Positions 1 through 13,110 of a DNA stretch of 64,000 nucleotides are shown one piece after another. This DNA comes from Moringa oleifera (lineage: Eukaryota; Streptophyta; Magnoliopsida; Brassicales; Moringaceae): the NCBI GenBank assembly GCA_021397835.1, contig JAJFZO010000184.1:1116001-1180000 (forward strand). The letters are read 5' to 3'. The position numbers and the translations under genes are program-made. Each line of letters starts with the position of its first letter. Within the stretch, counting starts at the first letter, position 1. Below the pieces are notes generated by a model that saw only the letters and a program-made list of their open reading frames with translations, ran no database searches and had not been told where the DNA came from.

Positions 1-3000
1 GTAGTTAGTCTAATAAAAGCTAATTTTGAAATACGTAGGATGTTGGTCGACAATAAGAGTTCGGTCAATGTGCTACATGATCCCACTTTTGTTTGGATGC
101 AACTTTCTAAAGAGCCTTAAAGCCATTTTAGTGGGATTCAGGGGAGAATTGATATCTATTGAAAGAGGATTTACCATTAATGGTCGAAATAGCCCTTAGG
201 TAGGCCAACGTGATGGCAAAATTCTTGGTAGTCAAAGTGTCATCAGTTGACAATAAGATCTTAAGGCGACTATGGTTGAAAGACTTAAGAGCTATAGTGT
301 CCAGCTATCACCTGCTGATGAGGTTCTCGATCACTCGGGGAGTTAGAGAAGTCAAGGGCAGCCAACAGACAGTCAAACAATGCTACTTAATCATTATCAC
401 ATAACAAGTAAAGAAGAATGAAATGTGCCCGATTAGAAAGGTAACCATAAAGACGAGTGCATGGTTCATTTGAATGAAGCAGTTAGGACCCCAGATTTGG
501 TGGTTATAAGTTTGGAGAGAACCGTTAAAATTAATACTTCCTTCATTGAAAACTTTAAAGACAAACTAACGACTTTCTATAAGGTAGGTTTCACATATTT
601 GCCTCTATCATAGCAAATATGCTAGGCATTAGCTTGGATGTAACTATGCCCAAGTTAAATGTCATCCTTATGCACAAACTGGTACCATAGAAGAAAAAGA
701 GCTTTACGATGGAGAGGCAGGAAATTATCGAGGTAAAGGTGCAAAGTTGATGGAAGCAGGCTTCATTAGACTAATCTAGCATCATGAATGGCTGTCTAAT
801 GTAGTCTTGGTGAAGAAGGCTAACGATAAGTATGGTTGTGCGTAGACTTCACATATGTCAATCAAGAATGCTCAAAGAACTACTTCCTTTTCCCAAGGAT
901 AAGTTAATTACTTAACAACATGACCGATTTGAAAATGTTAAGTTTCATGGATGCCTTTTTAGGCTATAATCAAATCAAGATGAGTCTGAAAATGAAAAAT
1001 GTACTTCTTTCATCATCGATATGGGAATTTTATTTATTCAAGGTAATGCCCTTTAGGCTAAACGATGTAGGAGCTACCTATAAGTAGTTAATGTTAGCCA
1101 TCTTTTAAGGCCAAATAGGTAGAAACAATGGAGGCTTACATCGATGACATCATAGTCAAGAATCAAGAGGACCTCTACTTAGAAGTCTTATAGAAATAGT
1201 CATAATTTTAAAGAAGTACAAAATGAAGCTTAATCTCAAGAAATGTGTCTTCGAGGTATTATCGGTAAAGTTCTTTAGTTTCATAACCATAAATAAGGGG
1301 ATTGAGGTCAACCCAAAAAAATAAAAGCAATTATCAATATGCCTCCCATAATGCATTCGGGAGATGTAAAAGCTGAACAGCCAGGTTATAGCTCTCAATC
1401 GTTTCATCCTTTAAGTCGTTGACAAGTGCCTACCTTTATTCAAGGTGTTATGGTGCACTAAAGAGTTCGAGTGGACTTAGTAGTACCAGCAAATCAGTTA
1501 AAAGCATACCTCACATCACCCCACTCTTGGGAAAGCTAGTCCCCGAAGAATAAGTTATTTATTTACCTAGCCACCTTAGAAAAGCAATAGTAGTTGCATT
1601 AACAAAACAGGTGGTGGACTCAAACCAATCAATCTAGTATGTCAAAAAAAATCCTTCATGGAGTCAAGATTTCTTATCCCTAGGTGGAAAAGCTAATATT
1701 TACTCTACTCAACATAGCTAGGAAGCAAAGACCATAGTTATAAGCTCACACCATCATGATCATGACCAATTAATCATTGAAACAGACACTTCTAAAACTG
1801 AATGTCGATAAGAATGGTCAAGTAAAGTGTCGAGCTTGAGGAGTTCAATATAGAATAGCATCCTCAAACAACCATCCATGCAATGTCTTTAGCTAACTTC
1901 ATCACGAAGTGTTATGGGTTTAAAACCGCTTATTTCATAGCACAGGAGGAAGTAGTAGTGGACCCAACCAGATATGGGTGGCTAAAGAAAGACGTGAGAG
2001 GTAATAGGCATTCCTTTAAGGATCTAGAGACAACCGAATGCAGTTGGCCATTAAAATCCAAACTTAAAACGTCGAACAATAAGGCAAAGTATGAGGCTAT
2101 TATTGTTGACTTATGGTTGGCTAAAGAGATCAGGATAAACTGGCTTTAAGTGTTCAATGATTCCTTATTAGTAGTTAAGAAAGTGAAGGGTGAGTATGAA
2201 GCTAGATATGAGAAGATGAGCAAGTATTTAAAGAAGATGAAAGGTTATCTTAACACATGTTTTGAGTAGGCTCTAGTAAAGCATGTCCCCCGGATGGAGA
2301 ACATGATTATGAATGTGCTATCCAAGTTGAAAAGTGGAACCACAGTGTTATTTAGGGACCTTATCTTTGCATAAGTACTCATTAGGCCTACCATCGAGGA
2401 AATAGATGTCTTGCAGTTCAAAAACAAGCCCTCATGGATGGATCCCATCAAAGATTATCTAGAAATGAGAAGGACTCCAAATAACCTAAATGAAGCTCGA
2501 TGACTTCTTATTATATGGTTAACAGACAGTTATATGATGGTCTTTTATATGGTCACTTCTTAAATGTCGTGGCCTCAAATGAATAAAAGTATGTCTTAAG
2601 GGACGTGCACGAGGGGATCTACAATAATCATATGGGAGGATCCACATTGGCACATTAACCTTTGAGGCAACGATATCTGTAGCCCATGTTAAGAACGGAT
2701 GCTCTAGAATTCATTAAAAGGTGCAACAAATGCCAAATATAAGCAAGCATCCCTATAGTCCTGTTGACCAACTAATGAGCTTATCTAACCTTGTCCGTTT
2801 GTGCAATAAGAAATCGATCTTATTGGATATTGCCACTGGCCTCAGGTCAAAGAAAGTTTGTCATAGTCATTGTTCACTACTTCACCAAATGGATGGAAGT
2901 GAAAGCCTTGTTGTAATCACACAACAAAAGGCACGGGACTTTATGTGGAAGAACATAGTCTACAAGTATGACATTTCTCAAATGTTGATATCTCATAATG

Positions 3001-3800
3001 GCAACCAATTTCTGAGGGCATAGTTTCAAGAAATATACAAGCAGTTAGGCATCGAGCAAAAGGTTGGCTTCATCAATCATCCACAAATAAATAGGTAGTG
3101 TAAGGCTGTAAACAAGACCATACTAATAGCCCTCTATCCCACCTTAAAAACTCAAAAAAGGGGTTGGGTTGATGACCACCTTAGAATCCTTTGGGCCTAC
3201 CAAACTACAAAGAAGAATGTGACAAGGGATTCCTCTTTCTCTTTGGCCTTTGACATAGAAGTAGTCATCCCTATCAAAATCGAATAAACCTCTTTAAGCA
3301 TCATAACTTATATCGTTTTTAGTAATAACAATAAGCTCTGAGAAAATATAGATCTGTTAGAGGAGGTTAGAGACCAAGTCCATCTATGAAAGATGGTGAT
3401 TCAACAAGAGGTAGAAAAATATTACGAGAAAAAAGTGCATCCGTGAAAGTTCAAAGCAGCACAATTGGTACTTAGAAAGATAGAGGTTTTTGATCACCAA
3501 GCGATAGACAAGGTGTCCCTAAACTAGGAAGGATCATACCGAAATTATAAAGTAGATTCGCCCAGGCATGTACCAATTGCCATATTGCAAGGTAGGAAAG
3601 TTCTAAGGTCATGGAACGGTGACCACTTTATATTATATTACATTTAAGGCTTTTTTTCCTTCTCCTCGTAATGTTCCCCTAGTGTTCTAATTTAACAAAA
3701 AAATCCTCCCTAATGCTGTTTGCCAAGAGGAAGTTAAGAAGTGTGTGAAAAAAAAAAACAAAAACAAAAGAAGAAAAGGAAAAAGAAGAAAAAAAAAAAA
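1..3800 (+). mobile_element. Degenerate Ty3/gypsy (Tat/Ogre-type) pol remnant: RT, RNase H, integrase
   Basis: Conceptual translation, broken by many stops and shifts, follows a gypsy pol in order. A pre-RT and RT start lies near 630-850 (motifs like MERQEIIEV, WLSNVVLVKKAN). The RT core FMDAFLGYNQIKM is near 945-985. An RNase H-like stretch at about 2070-2340 carries NNKAKYEAII, VKGEYEAR and KHVPRMENM. The integrase zinc region is near 2600-2740, and the integrase core at 2800-3290 holds a DNGxQF-like motif read as HNGNQF. The NNKAxYEA...VKGEYEAR pattern resembles the extra RNase H of Tat/Ogre elements, so the lineage is an inference. An A/G-rich polypurine stretch at about 3741-3800 leads directly into the LTR-like block. 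The element's 5' end lies outside the window. It is clearly non-functional. Confidence 0.85.
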
Positions 3801-5951
3801 GTCGATACCTTAATTTTGCCCTCACTATAGCAAACTTATTTTTTATCACTTAGAAAAATAGCCAAAAAAAAAAAAGCTTGATAAATGAAAAAGTTGAGTT
3901 TTTAGAAACTCAATGAACTTGGCTAAGTTACATTCGAGGTCTTCTCCACCTACTACTAGAGTACTCTTGCCTTCAATAGCACCCTCCAAGATCAAGAGTT
4001 AGCTTAAGGTCAGGAGAGAAATTAAAGTTAGGAGTTTTCTTAGATTAGGATTAACTCATGCAAATTAACTCAAAGTTGACAGTTCTCCAAGATCATAATT
4101 AAGCGAAGGTAAGGTTTTCTAAAGGTTGGGAGTTACCCAGATCGAGGTCGAAGTCAAAGATCAAGATTGAGATTTTCTTTCATCTGGTTTGAGATCTAGA
4201 TCTCTATCTGGTCCAAGATCGAGAGTTTCTTAGATCAGGGTTTAAAGGTAAAGATAAAGATTGAGATTTTCCTTCATTTAGCTTAAGATAGAAGGAAGAG
4301 ATAGATCCACCTATTTCTTGGATCTAGGTTCAAATTCAAATATCAAGATCGAGATTTTTTTGTCATTTGGTTCAAGGTCAAAAATTTTCTAAATTGGGAT
4401 TTTAGGTTCGATATTTCCTTCATTAAAGTCTAGTTTGGGAATCACTTCATTTGGTTTTGAAGATTGACAATATTCAAAGAGGGATTTTCTTTATCAAGTC
4501 CAAGATCGAGATTTTTATCATCATCAGGATTTAAAATTCAAAGCTCAAGGTCAAAAATGAGAGTCTACCATAAGAATATTCTTCCTGAAAGGTTCAACAT
4601 GCTTGCAGACCTACAATCAATAGCAAAGTTAATGATATGGCATATCTTCATTGATGAGCTAATGTCATTGGACGAGCTAATGAGCTGACATGGTTGGGCG
4701 AGTTGATGTGGCGTAACATTTGAAAGCAGTACATATAGTAACCTACCTTATGACCCAATTGTGCGTGATTCTCTAATAAATTGATTGAAATTTGAGTTGA
4801 AAATTACATAGAGGAGATGAAATGATAATGCAAATAAGAAACCCCCTCATATTATAAAGATTAATCTAAAAATTAGAAGAAGAATTAAATGATGTGATAA
4901 CAGCTCACTGGGCAAACCTGTCTTTGGCTATTCGAATGAAGTCGAAGAAAGTGAAAGTGGTTTCTGACTAAAATGAGGCTGAAAGATGTGGAGATAAAGT
5001 TAAAATTAATGGAAATAACACATAAGAGTCTTAAGTGGCCTTCACACAATGAGGTGGGCTTTGCACAATAAGGCAGAGGTTGCTAGGAGCATTACACTTT
5101 CTATTCTTGTTGCCATTTAATGCCATTAAGTAAGATTTTAGCTTTAAAAATGAGATTGGCAGAAAGAGGAAGAGTTAGCAAAATATGACCAAAGCAAGAT
5201 ACACACAAACAGAACAAAAAGAAAAGAAACCCTCTCTAGGGTTCTCTTAAAAATTATTTGTAATTCTTTTAGTTTTCATTAGAATTTTCATTTTCTTTTC
5301 AAAACAAAAATTCCATTGAAATTCTGCAATTGATCATATTGAAGAAGGGAGGAATTTTATTAAAAATGTAGGGGACTTCAAGAGGTATCCAAGTTTCCTT
5401 CTTATATTCTTTATAGCTCATTCAATTTTTTGAATAAGAATTATTGAATTATCATTAGATTCTCTACATAATTGTTTGTTTTAATCTAGTTTATGTTTAA
5501 GAATATTGTTAAATAATGTTATAGGAAAAAATAATATATTTTTCTTATAAAAATTTATTTTCACTCATAATAAAAAATATTGTATATACGATTTTCAACC
5601 CTTATTTTGGAGAAAAAAAGAGGTGAGCAAGTGACAACCATTCTTTTCTCTCTAAAAAAAAATATTTTGATGCATTAGGATTGAATAAGTACGAAGCTTC
5701 GAGTACTTTGACCAAAATATCCTCTAAAAATTAATTTGTAAGAAAAGAAATCAAATAGTACTAATTTTTAGGCATTTTAGGGGTGTTAATCATTCCTAAG
5801 CGTAACCAACTCCTAGACCTAGAATCTCAATTTTTTTTTTCCTATTAGCCTTACTTTAAGATGATCCTCAATCACATTTTAAAAGATTGATAGTGACTCT
5901 AAATTTTTTCCAACTCTAGAAGTTTTCGTCATCCGAATCCTGATTGTGACA
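3800..5951 (+). repeat. LTR-like block 1 of the gypsy family
   Basis: This roughly 2.15-kb non-coding block begins GTCGATACCTTAATTTTGCC just after a polypurine tract and ends near GATTGTGACA. It is colinear, with strong divergence, to the block at 10,975-13,110. Shared landmarks include repeated 'tcaagattgagattttc' phrases, an 'agggttctctaa' stretch, the segment 'ttgaattatcattagattctcta' and the terminal 'tgactctaaat' region. Similarity continues about 80-90 bp past the putative 3' end, to about 6040. The exact LTR border is therefore uncertain, or the leader was duplicated together with the LTR. Confidence 0.75.
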
Positions 5952-8820
5952 ATTGGCTTTATTTATGAAAGTCAAAAAAATTAAAACAAAAAGAATTTTC
6001 TCACAATCGGGGAGGCCTTTTCACTTGAAAAAAATCTAGTTTTGCCTGTTGATGGCAGCTCCATTAGGGATCATTAAAAGAGTCAAGCTAATTTTTGATT
6101 TCTTTCCTTACTTTATATATATGTTTTATTGCTTTAATTTCTTGTTGATTATATTTTATTTGCTTTAATAATTGCTTATAACATAGCACACACCATAAAG
6201 CATGACATAAGCTTTAACCCAAGCTTTGTCCCTTAAGAGAAATATGTATAGCCATGCTTCCGAGAGCAAACCTCTTCTCTACAAAGGTAGTGAAGTATTT
6301 CACTCAGATTGAACCAAGGATGTATTGGTAATTCTAGACTTTATTCGTCGTTGTGACAACAACAACATTCTAGGGACCTCTCATTAATTTGATGAGCAGA
6401 ATTTGAGAACTTTTAAAAGTTGGCCTTTCTTTGCATAGGCAATACATGTATTTAACCTAAGGTAGAACCATAGTTAGGGTTAGAGATTATAAACTTGACT
6501 AGAACATCTATGAAATATACTTAGTGTATTGCTATGTTGCCTATCACATAACATAAAATAAAACATAAATTTTAATGACATTACAATAGAGAAAATGAAG
6601 AAACACTTGGTCATTAAAGAATATAACACTCGATTGACATCTTAATAATAAGAAAATATGTAAGATCATAGTGCAAAGATTAAAAGAATTGAAGTCGTTC
6701 AAGCAAAAGCAGCCTAAACTTAAGTTGATATGCAGAATAGAGGCTGTAAAATTACAAAGACCTTTAGAACTCTATGACAAAGTAATTCCTAGATATTATA
6801 AAGTCCATGGAAGGACTCATCAGAGGAATTTTGCTGAAAGGAAACTACTAGAATAGAGAAATGAAAACAACCCTTCATTTTTTAATCTATAAATTCAATC
6901 ATAGTAGAAATTTCAAGGAATGTCTCGATAGTTGAAGAGGTAGTATAAACTACGGACAAAAGAGCAACAATGAATTCAATAACATTGTTGATCTTATGGA
7001 TGCTAAATATTTTATAAAAAAAAACTAAGAAGCATATAGGAAACAATAATATTAATTGGAAATCGCTCACACAATTTGAATTTTTAACTGAGAAAGTAGC
7101 TGATCATTTCCCTTAAGTTTAAAGTGCTAGAACTTGATTGATATAATGGCACCAAATGCCCAACGATGTATCTTACCATCTAGTTGCATAAGAAGAAGCA
7201 CTGGATTGGTATATAAACCTAGAAGCATCAAAAATAAAAAATTAAAGGGATCCAGCTATAGCCTTTCCCAACCATTACCAACACATGGAAGAGCTAGCCC
7301 CCAATCAAATAACTCTACAGAACATAGCCAAAGCAAGGAACAAAACATTTAAAGAATAAGCTCTACGATGGACAGAAGTCATGAAAAAGATATAATCTCA
7401 CTTGACTGAGAGAGAGTTATTCGAAACTTTCATCGAAACTTTCAAGGCTTTATTTTATGAGAGGCTGATAATCATGATGAAGCAAAAATTCATTAGCATT
7501 ATACTGACAGGGGAATTCATTGAAAAAGCTTTATGAACGAGAAAGCTAGAAGATCTTACCTATTCAAAGAAATGGCTCGCCCCAAAGAATGAGGAGAAGT
7601 GAATTTCATATTCAAGCTGGCTTTTAGCATGGTATATGAGATCCTATAGAATAATGTAACCAATATAAACAATGAATTAGCACAACAAAGGTTACAAAGC
7701 AAAATTTACCCAATCAGCCTTTACCCTACTCATATTTTGAACTGTACCCTCAACTGTTAGAGTAAATGATGATTGCCCTACTATTTGTAAAGCTAGTTAA
7801 GCCTCTATATCCTAAGTGGTATAATACCAATGCCACATGCAAACACCACAATGGTATAGCGGGGCATGATAGTGAAAACTACATGGCATTTAAATACAAA
7901 GTCTAGCCATTAGTGGACAATAGAATCCCGGGGTTCAAAAATTCAAGTGACCCTATTGTTATTAACAACCTATTGGCTACACATTAAGCAAATATGATAG
8001 AAATGGGCAATGATATTTACAAGGAATAGCTAGAATTTTGAGGGTCATTATAATCAAAATTAGTAGGGCTTGGGTTATGACCTAACTCGAATAGATGTAA
8101 AGAAGAATAGAGAGATGAAGGATAAACAGATCCAATTAACTTTGATTAACCTTTCACCACATCTTTAATTTACTAGGATATATGATGCAAGTCATTCTTC
8201 GATGACAGGTCCTATATAAAGATAATAAAGCTATGATATTTTTAGAATAGGAAAAAATGAAGGTTGTTTTTAATCCTATTATGAATTTGTATAAAATAAT
8301 TAGATTGAGATTTACTATTAAAAATATAAAGCTTCATCCCTCATCGATATACAGTCTCATATGAATTCTTGCCATATTAACTAAAACCTTCATTTTCTTT
8401 GTCCTTGTTCTTGCTTTGAGCGAAATTTAGCATATTCTTGTGTGAAAATTTTAACAATGAAAACTTTAACGAAGATAACTCTAAATATTTTCAAGAGGAT
8501 AACCCTTCGAGGATATGAAAGATAAAGATTGTGAAATGCCCCAAGAGATTCTCAAGCAAGTGGAGTAAAGGAAATAAAAAACAAATAAGCCTTCATGAGG
8601 AAGAAATCAAAACAGTTAAGCTGGCAAATGGAATGAATAAAAAGGAGGTCAAAATATGTGCCACGAAATTAAAAAAGGAATTGGTCAAGCTATGCAGATA
8701 TGGAAGCATAATGAAACATATATTACCATTAAAACCAAAATGTCCACAGGTAAAAAAGAATGTTGAGAAGAAACAAAAGGAAAAAAAATCAAGAACCATA
8801 AGCATTCTTAACAATTGAGA
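5952..8820 (+). mobile_element. Gypsy leader, gag and pre-RT remnant between the two LTR-like blocks
   Basis: A leader at about 5952-6600 is followed by a decayed gag. Recognisable pieces at about 7080-7600 are EEALDWYINLE, a stretch resembling LAPNQITLQNIAKARNKTFKEYAxRW, and LTERELFETFIETFKALFYERL. At about 7795-7980 a cysteine/histidine segment reads like LYPxWYNTNATCKHH...GIAGHDSENYMAFK. A protease/linker region follows, and at about 8500-8770 there is the pre-RT motif HEEEIKTVKLANGMNKKEVKI...LPLKPKCPxVKK. All of this is typical of Tat-lineage gag-pol. The reading stops there, and no RT, RNase H or integrase follows before the next LTR. Stops and frameshifts are frequent. Confidence 0.75.
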
Positions 8821-8829
8821 ATCACGTTA

Positions 8830-9270
8830 TGAAAAAGTCATTAGTACATTAAGGTGTATGACAATAACTTCCTAATGAACTTTAGAAATTCGTAGTAATA
8901 GGATAAATGAGAATCGCTTCTTGATTAGCTTTACATAATAATAGTTTGAAAGTGGATCGTTTCTAAGTTAATTTCGTAAATTTGGCACATTAGGTTAAAT
9001 GTGAATTGCCTCTTGATAGGTTAGGAAAATCAAAGTAACGTGATGAATAAGAATCACTTCCTAATTAACTCTACAAATTCAGAGCGACAAGATAAACGAG
9101 AATTACTTCTAGGTTAGCCCTACGGAATAGCACGTTGAATGTGAATCAATTCTTAGTTAACTTTGTAAATTAGTACATTCAGTTAAATATGAATTGCTTT
9201 CTAATGGATTACCAAAATCAAAGTAACGAGATGAATATGAATTACTTCCTAATTAATTTTAATCAATTTA
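8830..9270. repeat. Tandem repeat field A: about 61-bp monomers in a 183-bp higher-order unit
   Basis: Phrases of the type 'gataaatgagaatcgcttcttgattagcttta' recur about every 60 bp. Every third monomer matches best: 'agttaactt(c/t)gtaaatt' recurs near 8970 and 9153, and 'aaaatcaaagtaacg' recurs near 9030 and 9212. Both pairs are about 183 bp apart. The field is non-coding and lies inside the gypsy element, downstream of the pre-RT remnant. Confidence 0.7.
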
Positions 9271-9779
9271 GTATAGCGTAGAAAACTGAATCGTGTTGTC
9301 TATAAGATGTCAAGTTCTATTATCACGAAAAGAAAAATGAGAGGAAAAAAAAGGCAAAAAAACTCAAGCGGATGAAAATGTAAAAATTGCTGTACTAGCT
9401 TTACATGTTTTAATAAGAATATCAACTAAGGCAAACTCCATACTCATACGGAAGCAGTATTACCAATTAGAATATAGATTCTTTCTCCATATAAACTCAT
9501 GAAAATGCAGCTTGAAAAAGCGACATGAGTAAAAAAAGAAAAAAACAAAAAATGGTGCGAGCAACTGAATCTGATTGATAAAATAAAAATAAAAAAAAGA
9601 CATTGACAATGGTAGTTGCACTCAAATAGGTGGAAAAAACAGATTAGACGGTTTCAAAGAAGGGGATTCAGTACTGAACACATTTGTAAGAATACCGTGA
9701 AACTAAAGGCAAAATGTGTAACAAAAAGGAAATGTCGAAAATGGTTCCGATAGAAGACAACGTTTAGAGCCATCATTCG

Positions 9780-10740
9780 TAGGGCGCATGGAGAAAAAAT
9801 TTCAATAAGCCAAATCATCATATATCGAGGATGATTACAATGGAAGATGAGATATTTCTTTATAATTTCAAAGTTGAGGATGGTTCCAACAAAAGACAAT
9901 GCTCATAAGGCACATTATGGAAGAATTCTAACAAGCCAATTGGCAAACATTAAGGATAAATCTAATGGAAGACATGATATTTCAAAGCTTTTTGAGCCAA
10001 TCTCAAATGTCATAGCAATTTTGATAGAAGAGAAAATTCACTTGGCATGTTGAGGAAAAATTTTAATAGACAATAGTTATATATCAAGGATAAATTCGAT
10101 GCAAGACATTATATTTCAGAATTTTAAGCTTCATATTGTCAAATGTTGAGGTCATTTTAATAGAAGACAAAAATCATTGGGCATGTTGAGGAAGAATTTC
10201 GATAGGCTAGTTGTTATATATTGAGGACGAATTTAATGAAATATAAGATATTTCAAAATTTTAGAACAATTTTGAATGTTGATGCGATTCTAACAAGAGA
10301 CAACATTTACGGGGTACGTCAAGGAAGAATTTCGATAGCCAAGTCATCATACATTAAGGATAATTTCAATAAAACATAAGACCTTTCAAAACATTCACAC
10401 ATGTCAAACATCGAGGGCAATTTCAATGGGAGACAAAATCCTTATATCGTCAAAATATAGAGAAAGAATTCTAGCAAAAGATGACAGCCATCCAATGTTA
10501 AGGAAGAATTCTAACATTAGATGATAACTATATAATGTCAAAGAAGAATTACGATAGTAAATGGCAAAATTCAAATTTTATTATTATCAAATATGAGAAA
10601 GAATTCCATCATGAGATGAAAGCAGGGATCTTTTACTAGAGGTCGAGGAAGAATTACGATAGGAGACATTAGAACTAAGAAATTTTTAATAATAAGTGAA
10701 GTATTTATCATCAAAAGATAAGAAAGAATTCCATCTTGGG
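9780..10740. repeat. Tandem repeat field B: about 131-bp units, then short 40-75-bp units
   Basis: The core phrase 'gaggaagaattTcgataggc' and variants occurs near 9790, 9919, 10052, 10189, 10321 and 10451, a spacing of 128-137 bp. It then recurs more closely near 10498, 10539, 10594, 10645 and 10720. Between the cores, each long unit carries 'atatatcgaggatgaattcaatg...agacatgatatttcaaaa'. The units are strongly diverged. I see no credible reading frame. Confidence 0.7.
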
Positions 10741-10974
10741 TAATAAGTAGTCATTATCAAATAAATTTCATCAAACAAATTTCATTTCAATTGATTTCTT
10801 GTATAATTTATGAAATAAAAGAAAACAGTAAAATAAAAAATAAAAAGAGAGAATCCTCGAGAGAAATTTTTTGAGAAAAAATTTGAGAGGAAAAAAGAGT
10901 TGTGAGGATAAAATTTGTCATATTTTGGTCTTTGTTTTATTTTTAAAATTTGAAAATAAATAAAGAAAAGCAAC

Positions 10975-13110
10975 TGTTGATATCCATATTTTGCCCTTAC
11001 TGCAAATTTAAAGTAAAACTACGACTATCACCTTATAACCTAATATATTTTCTACCACTTTAAGAAAAGGAGCCAAAAAAGGGCTTGATGATGGAAAAGT
11101 AGTTTTTTTTTTTAAAAAAAAAAGCTCAACTAATTTGGCTGAGTTACAATTGAAAGTTTTCTTGATCTGCCACTATAGTACTATTGCCTTCAACAGCACA
11201 CTTCAAGGTCGAGAATTAACTCAACGTCATAAATTCTTCAAGATCAGGGGTAACTCAAGGCAGGGAGCTATTCCAAGGTTGAAAGTTAAGCTAAGTTTGC
11301 AGGTTTTCTTATATCAAGATTAACTCGACGTTAGGAGGTAACTCAGGTCAAAAATTTTCCAAGATTAGGATTAAGTGAAGGTCAAGTTTTCTCAAGGTTA
11401 AAAGTCACTCAAATTGAGGTTTGAAGTCAGAAATCAAGATTAAGATTTCCATTCATCTAGTTTGAGATTGGGATCTCCATCTAGTTCAAGGTAAGGAGTT
11501 TCCTGGATTGGGGTCCAAAGGCAAAGATTAAGATTGAGATTTTCCTTCATCTAGCTTAAGGTATTTTTCCAAACTAAGGTTACAAGTTGAAAATTAAGAT
11601 CAAGATTTCTTCTCATCTATTTCAAGGTCAAAAATTTTCTAGATTGAGATTCAAGTTCAAGATTTCCTTCATTCAATTCTAGTTCAGGAATCACTTCATC
11701 TGGTTTTAAAGGTCAATAATATTCAAATTGGGATTTCCTTTATCAAGTCCAAGATTGAGATTTTAAGACATCATCGAGATCTAAAATTCAAAGCTTAAGG
11801 TCAATAATCAAATTCTACCATGAGAACATTTTTCTCAAAAGGTGCAACATGTTGACAAGCCTATAATCAATGGCAGAGTTGACGATGTGGCATGTCGTCA
11901 TTGGGCCAGCTAATGTCATTAGATGAGCTGATGAGTTGACATAGTTGTGGGAGCTGATGTGGCATACCTTACAACTGGATGATGCTCGATTCTCCACCAA
12001 ACTAATTGAAGTTTGAGTTAAAAATTATATAAATGAGGACATAATGATGAAACAAACTATAAGCATTCTCAAAATACAAACATTGAGCTATCCGAACAAA
12101 GATAGAGAAAGTGAAGGTGGTTTTCCATTCAGATGAGGCCAGTATGTATGGAAACAAAGTTAGAACAAATGAAAACAACACAAAAGAGTCTCAAGTGGGC
12201 TTCACATAATGAGGTGCACTTTTTTCTTTTGCTTGTTGTTTGATGCTAACGTGCACCATTAAAATCTTATAAATAAATTACAAGATTTCAATTCCGAAGA
12301 AGAGAATGGTCAAAATAAGAAAAGGTAGCAAGATTTGAGCGAATGCGAGACACACACAAGCACAACAAAAAGGAAAGAAACTCTCTCCAAAGTTCTCTAA
12401 AAAATTCTCTATAGTTTTTTTTAGTTTTCATTTTCTTTCCAAAAGAATTTTATTGAAATTTTGTGACTGATCATATTGAAGAATAGAGGAATTTTACTAG
12501 AAGTGTAAGGGACTTCAAAAATGTATCCAAGTTCCTTTCTTATATTCCTTATAACCCATTCAATTTTTTGAACAAGAATTGCTTGAATTGAATTATCATT
12601 AGATTCTCTACTAAATTATTTGTTTTGATCTTGTTTATGTTTAAGAGTATTGTTAAATCATATTATAAGAAAAAAGAATATATATATATATATATATATA
12701 TATTTCTTCCTTATAAAATTTATTTTCCCTCATAATGAAAAATATTACATATACAATATCTAACCATTATTTTGGAGAAGAAAAGAGGTGAACAAATGTG
12801 AACCATTCTTTTTTCCCTAAAAAAAAATATTTTGGTACATCGAGATGGAGTAAGCACAATGTTCTAAGCTTTTTGGCCAAAATATCTTTAAAATTAATTT
12901 GAAAAAAAAATCAAAATAGTACCAATTTTTGAAAGTTTTAGAGTGTTAATCCTTCCCTAAGCATGACTGACTTCGGGACTAAGTATCTTAACCTTTTTTT
13001 GCTAGATGGCGACACTTTAAGATGGTGATCAATTACACTTAAAAAGATTAATGGTGACTCTAAATTATTTTTCCCATTGTGGGTTTTTTATCAAAATTTC
13101 GATCCTTACA
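10975..13110 (+). repeat. LTR-like block 2 of the gypsy family
   Basis: The block starts TGTTGATATCCATATTTTGCC and ends near CGATCCTTACA. It is colinear with the block at 3800-5951 over its whole length (about 2.14 kb against 2.15 kb). An (AT)n tract at 12,677-12,703 is unique to this copy. As with block 1, similarity continues past the putative LTR end ('ttggctttatttat...ctcataatcgggga' to about 13,200), which is unexpected for the 3' LTR of a simple element. Divergence between the two blocks is high, so the insertion is old. Confidence 0.75.

Noticed and set aside
8830..10740. Regularly spaced repeats that superficially resemble a CRISPR array.
   Set aside because: The host is a plant nucleus, the units are diverged along their whole length, and there are no unique spacers or cas genes. 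The context is a retrotransposon.
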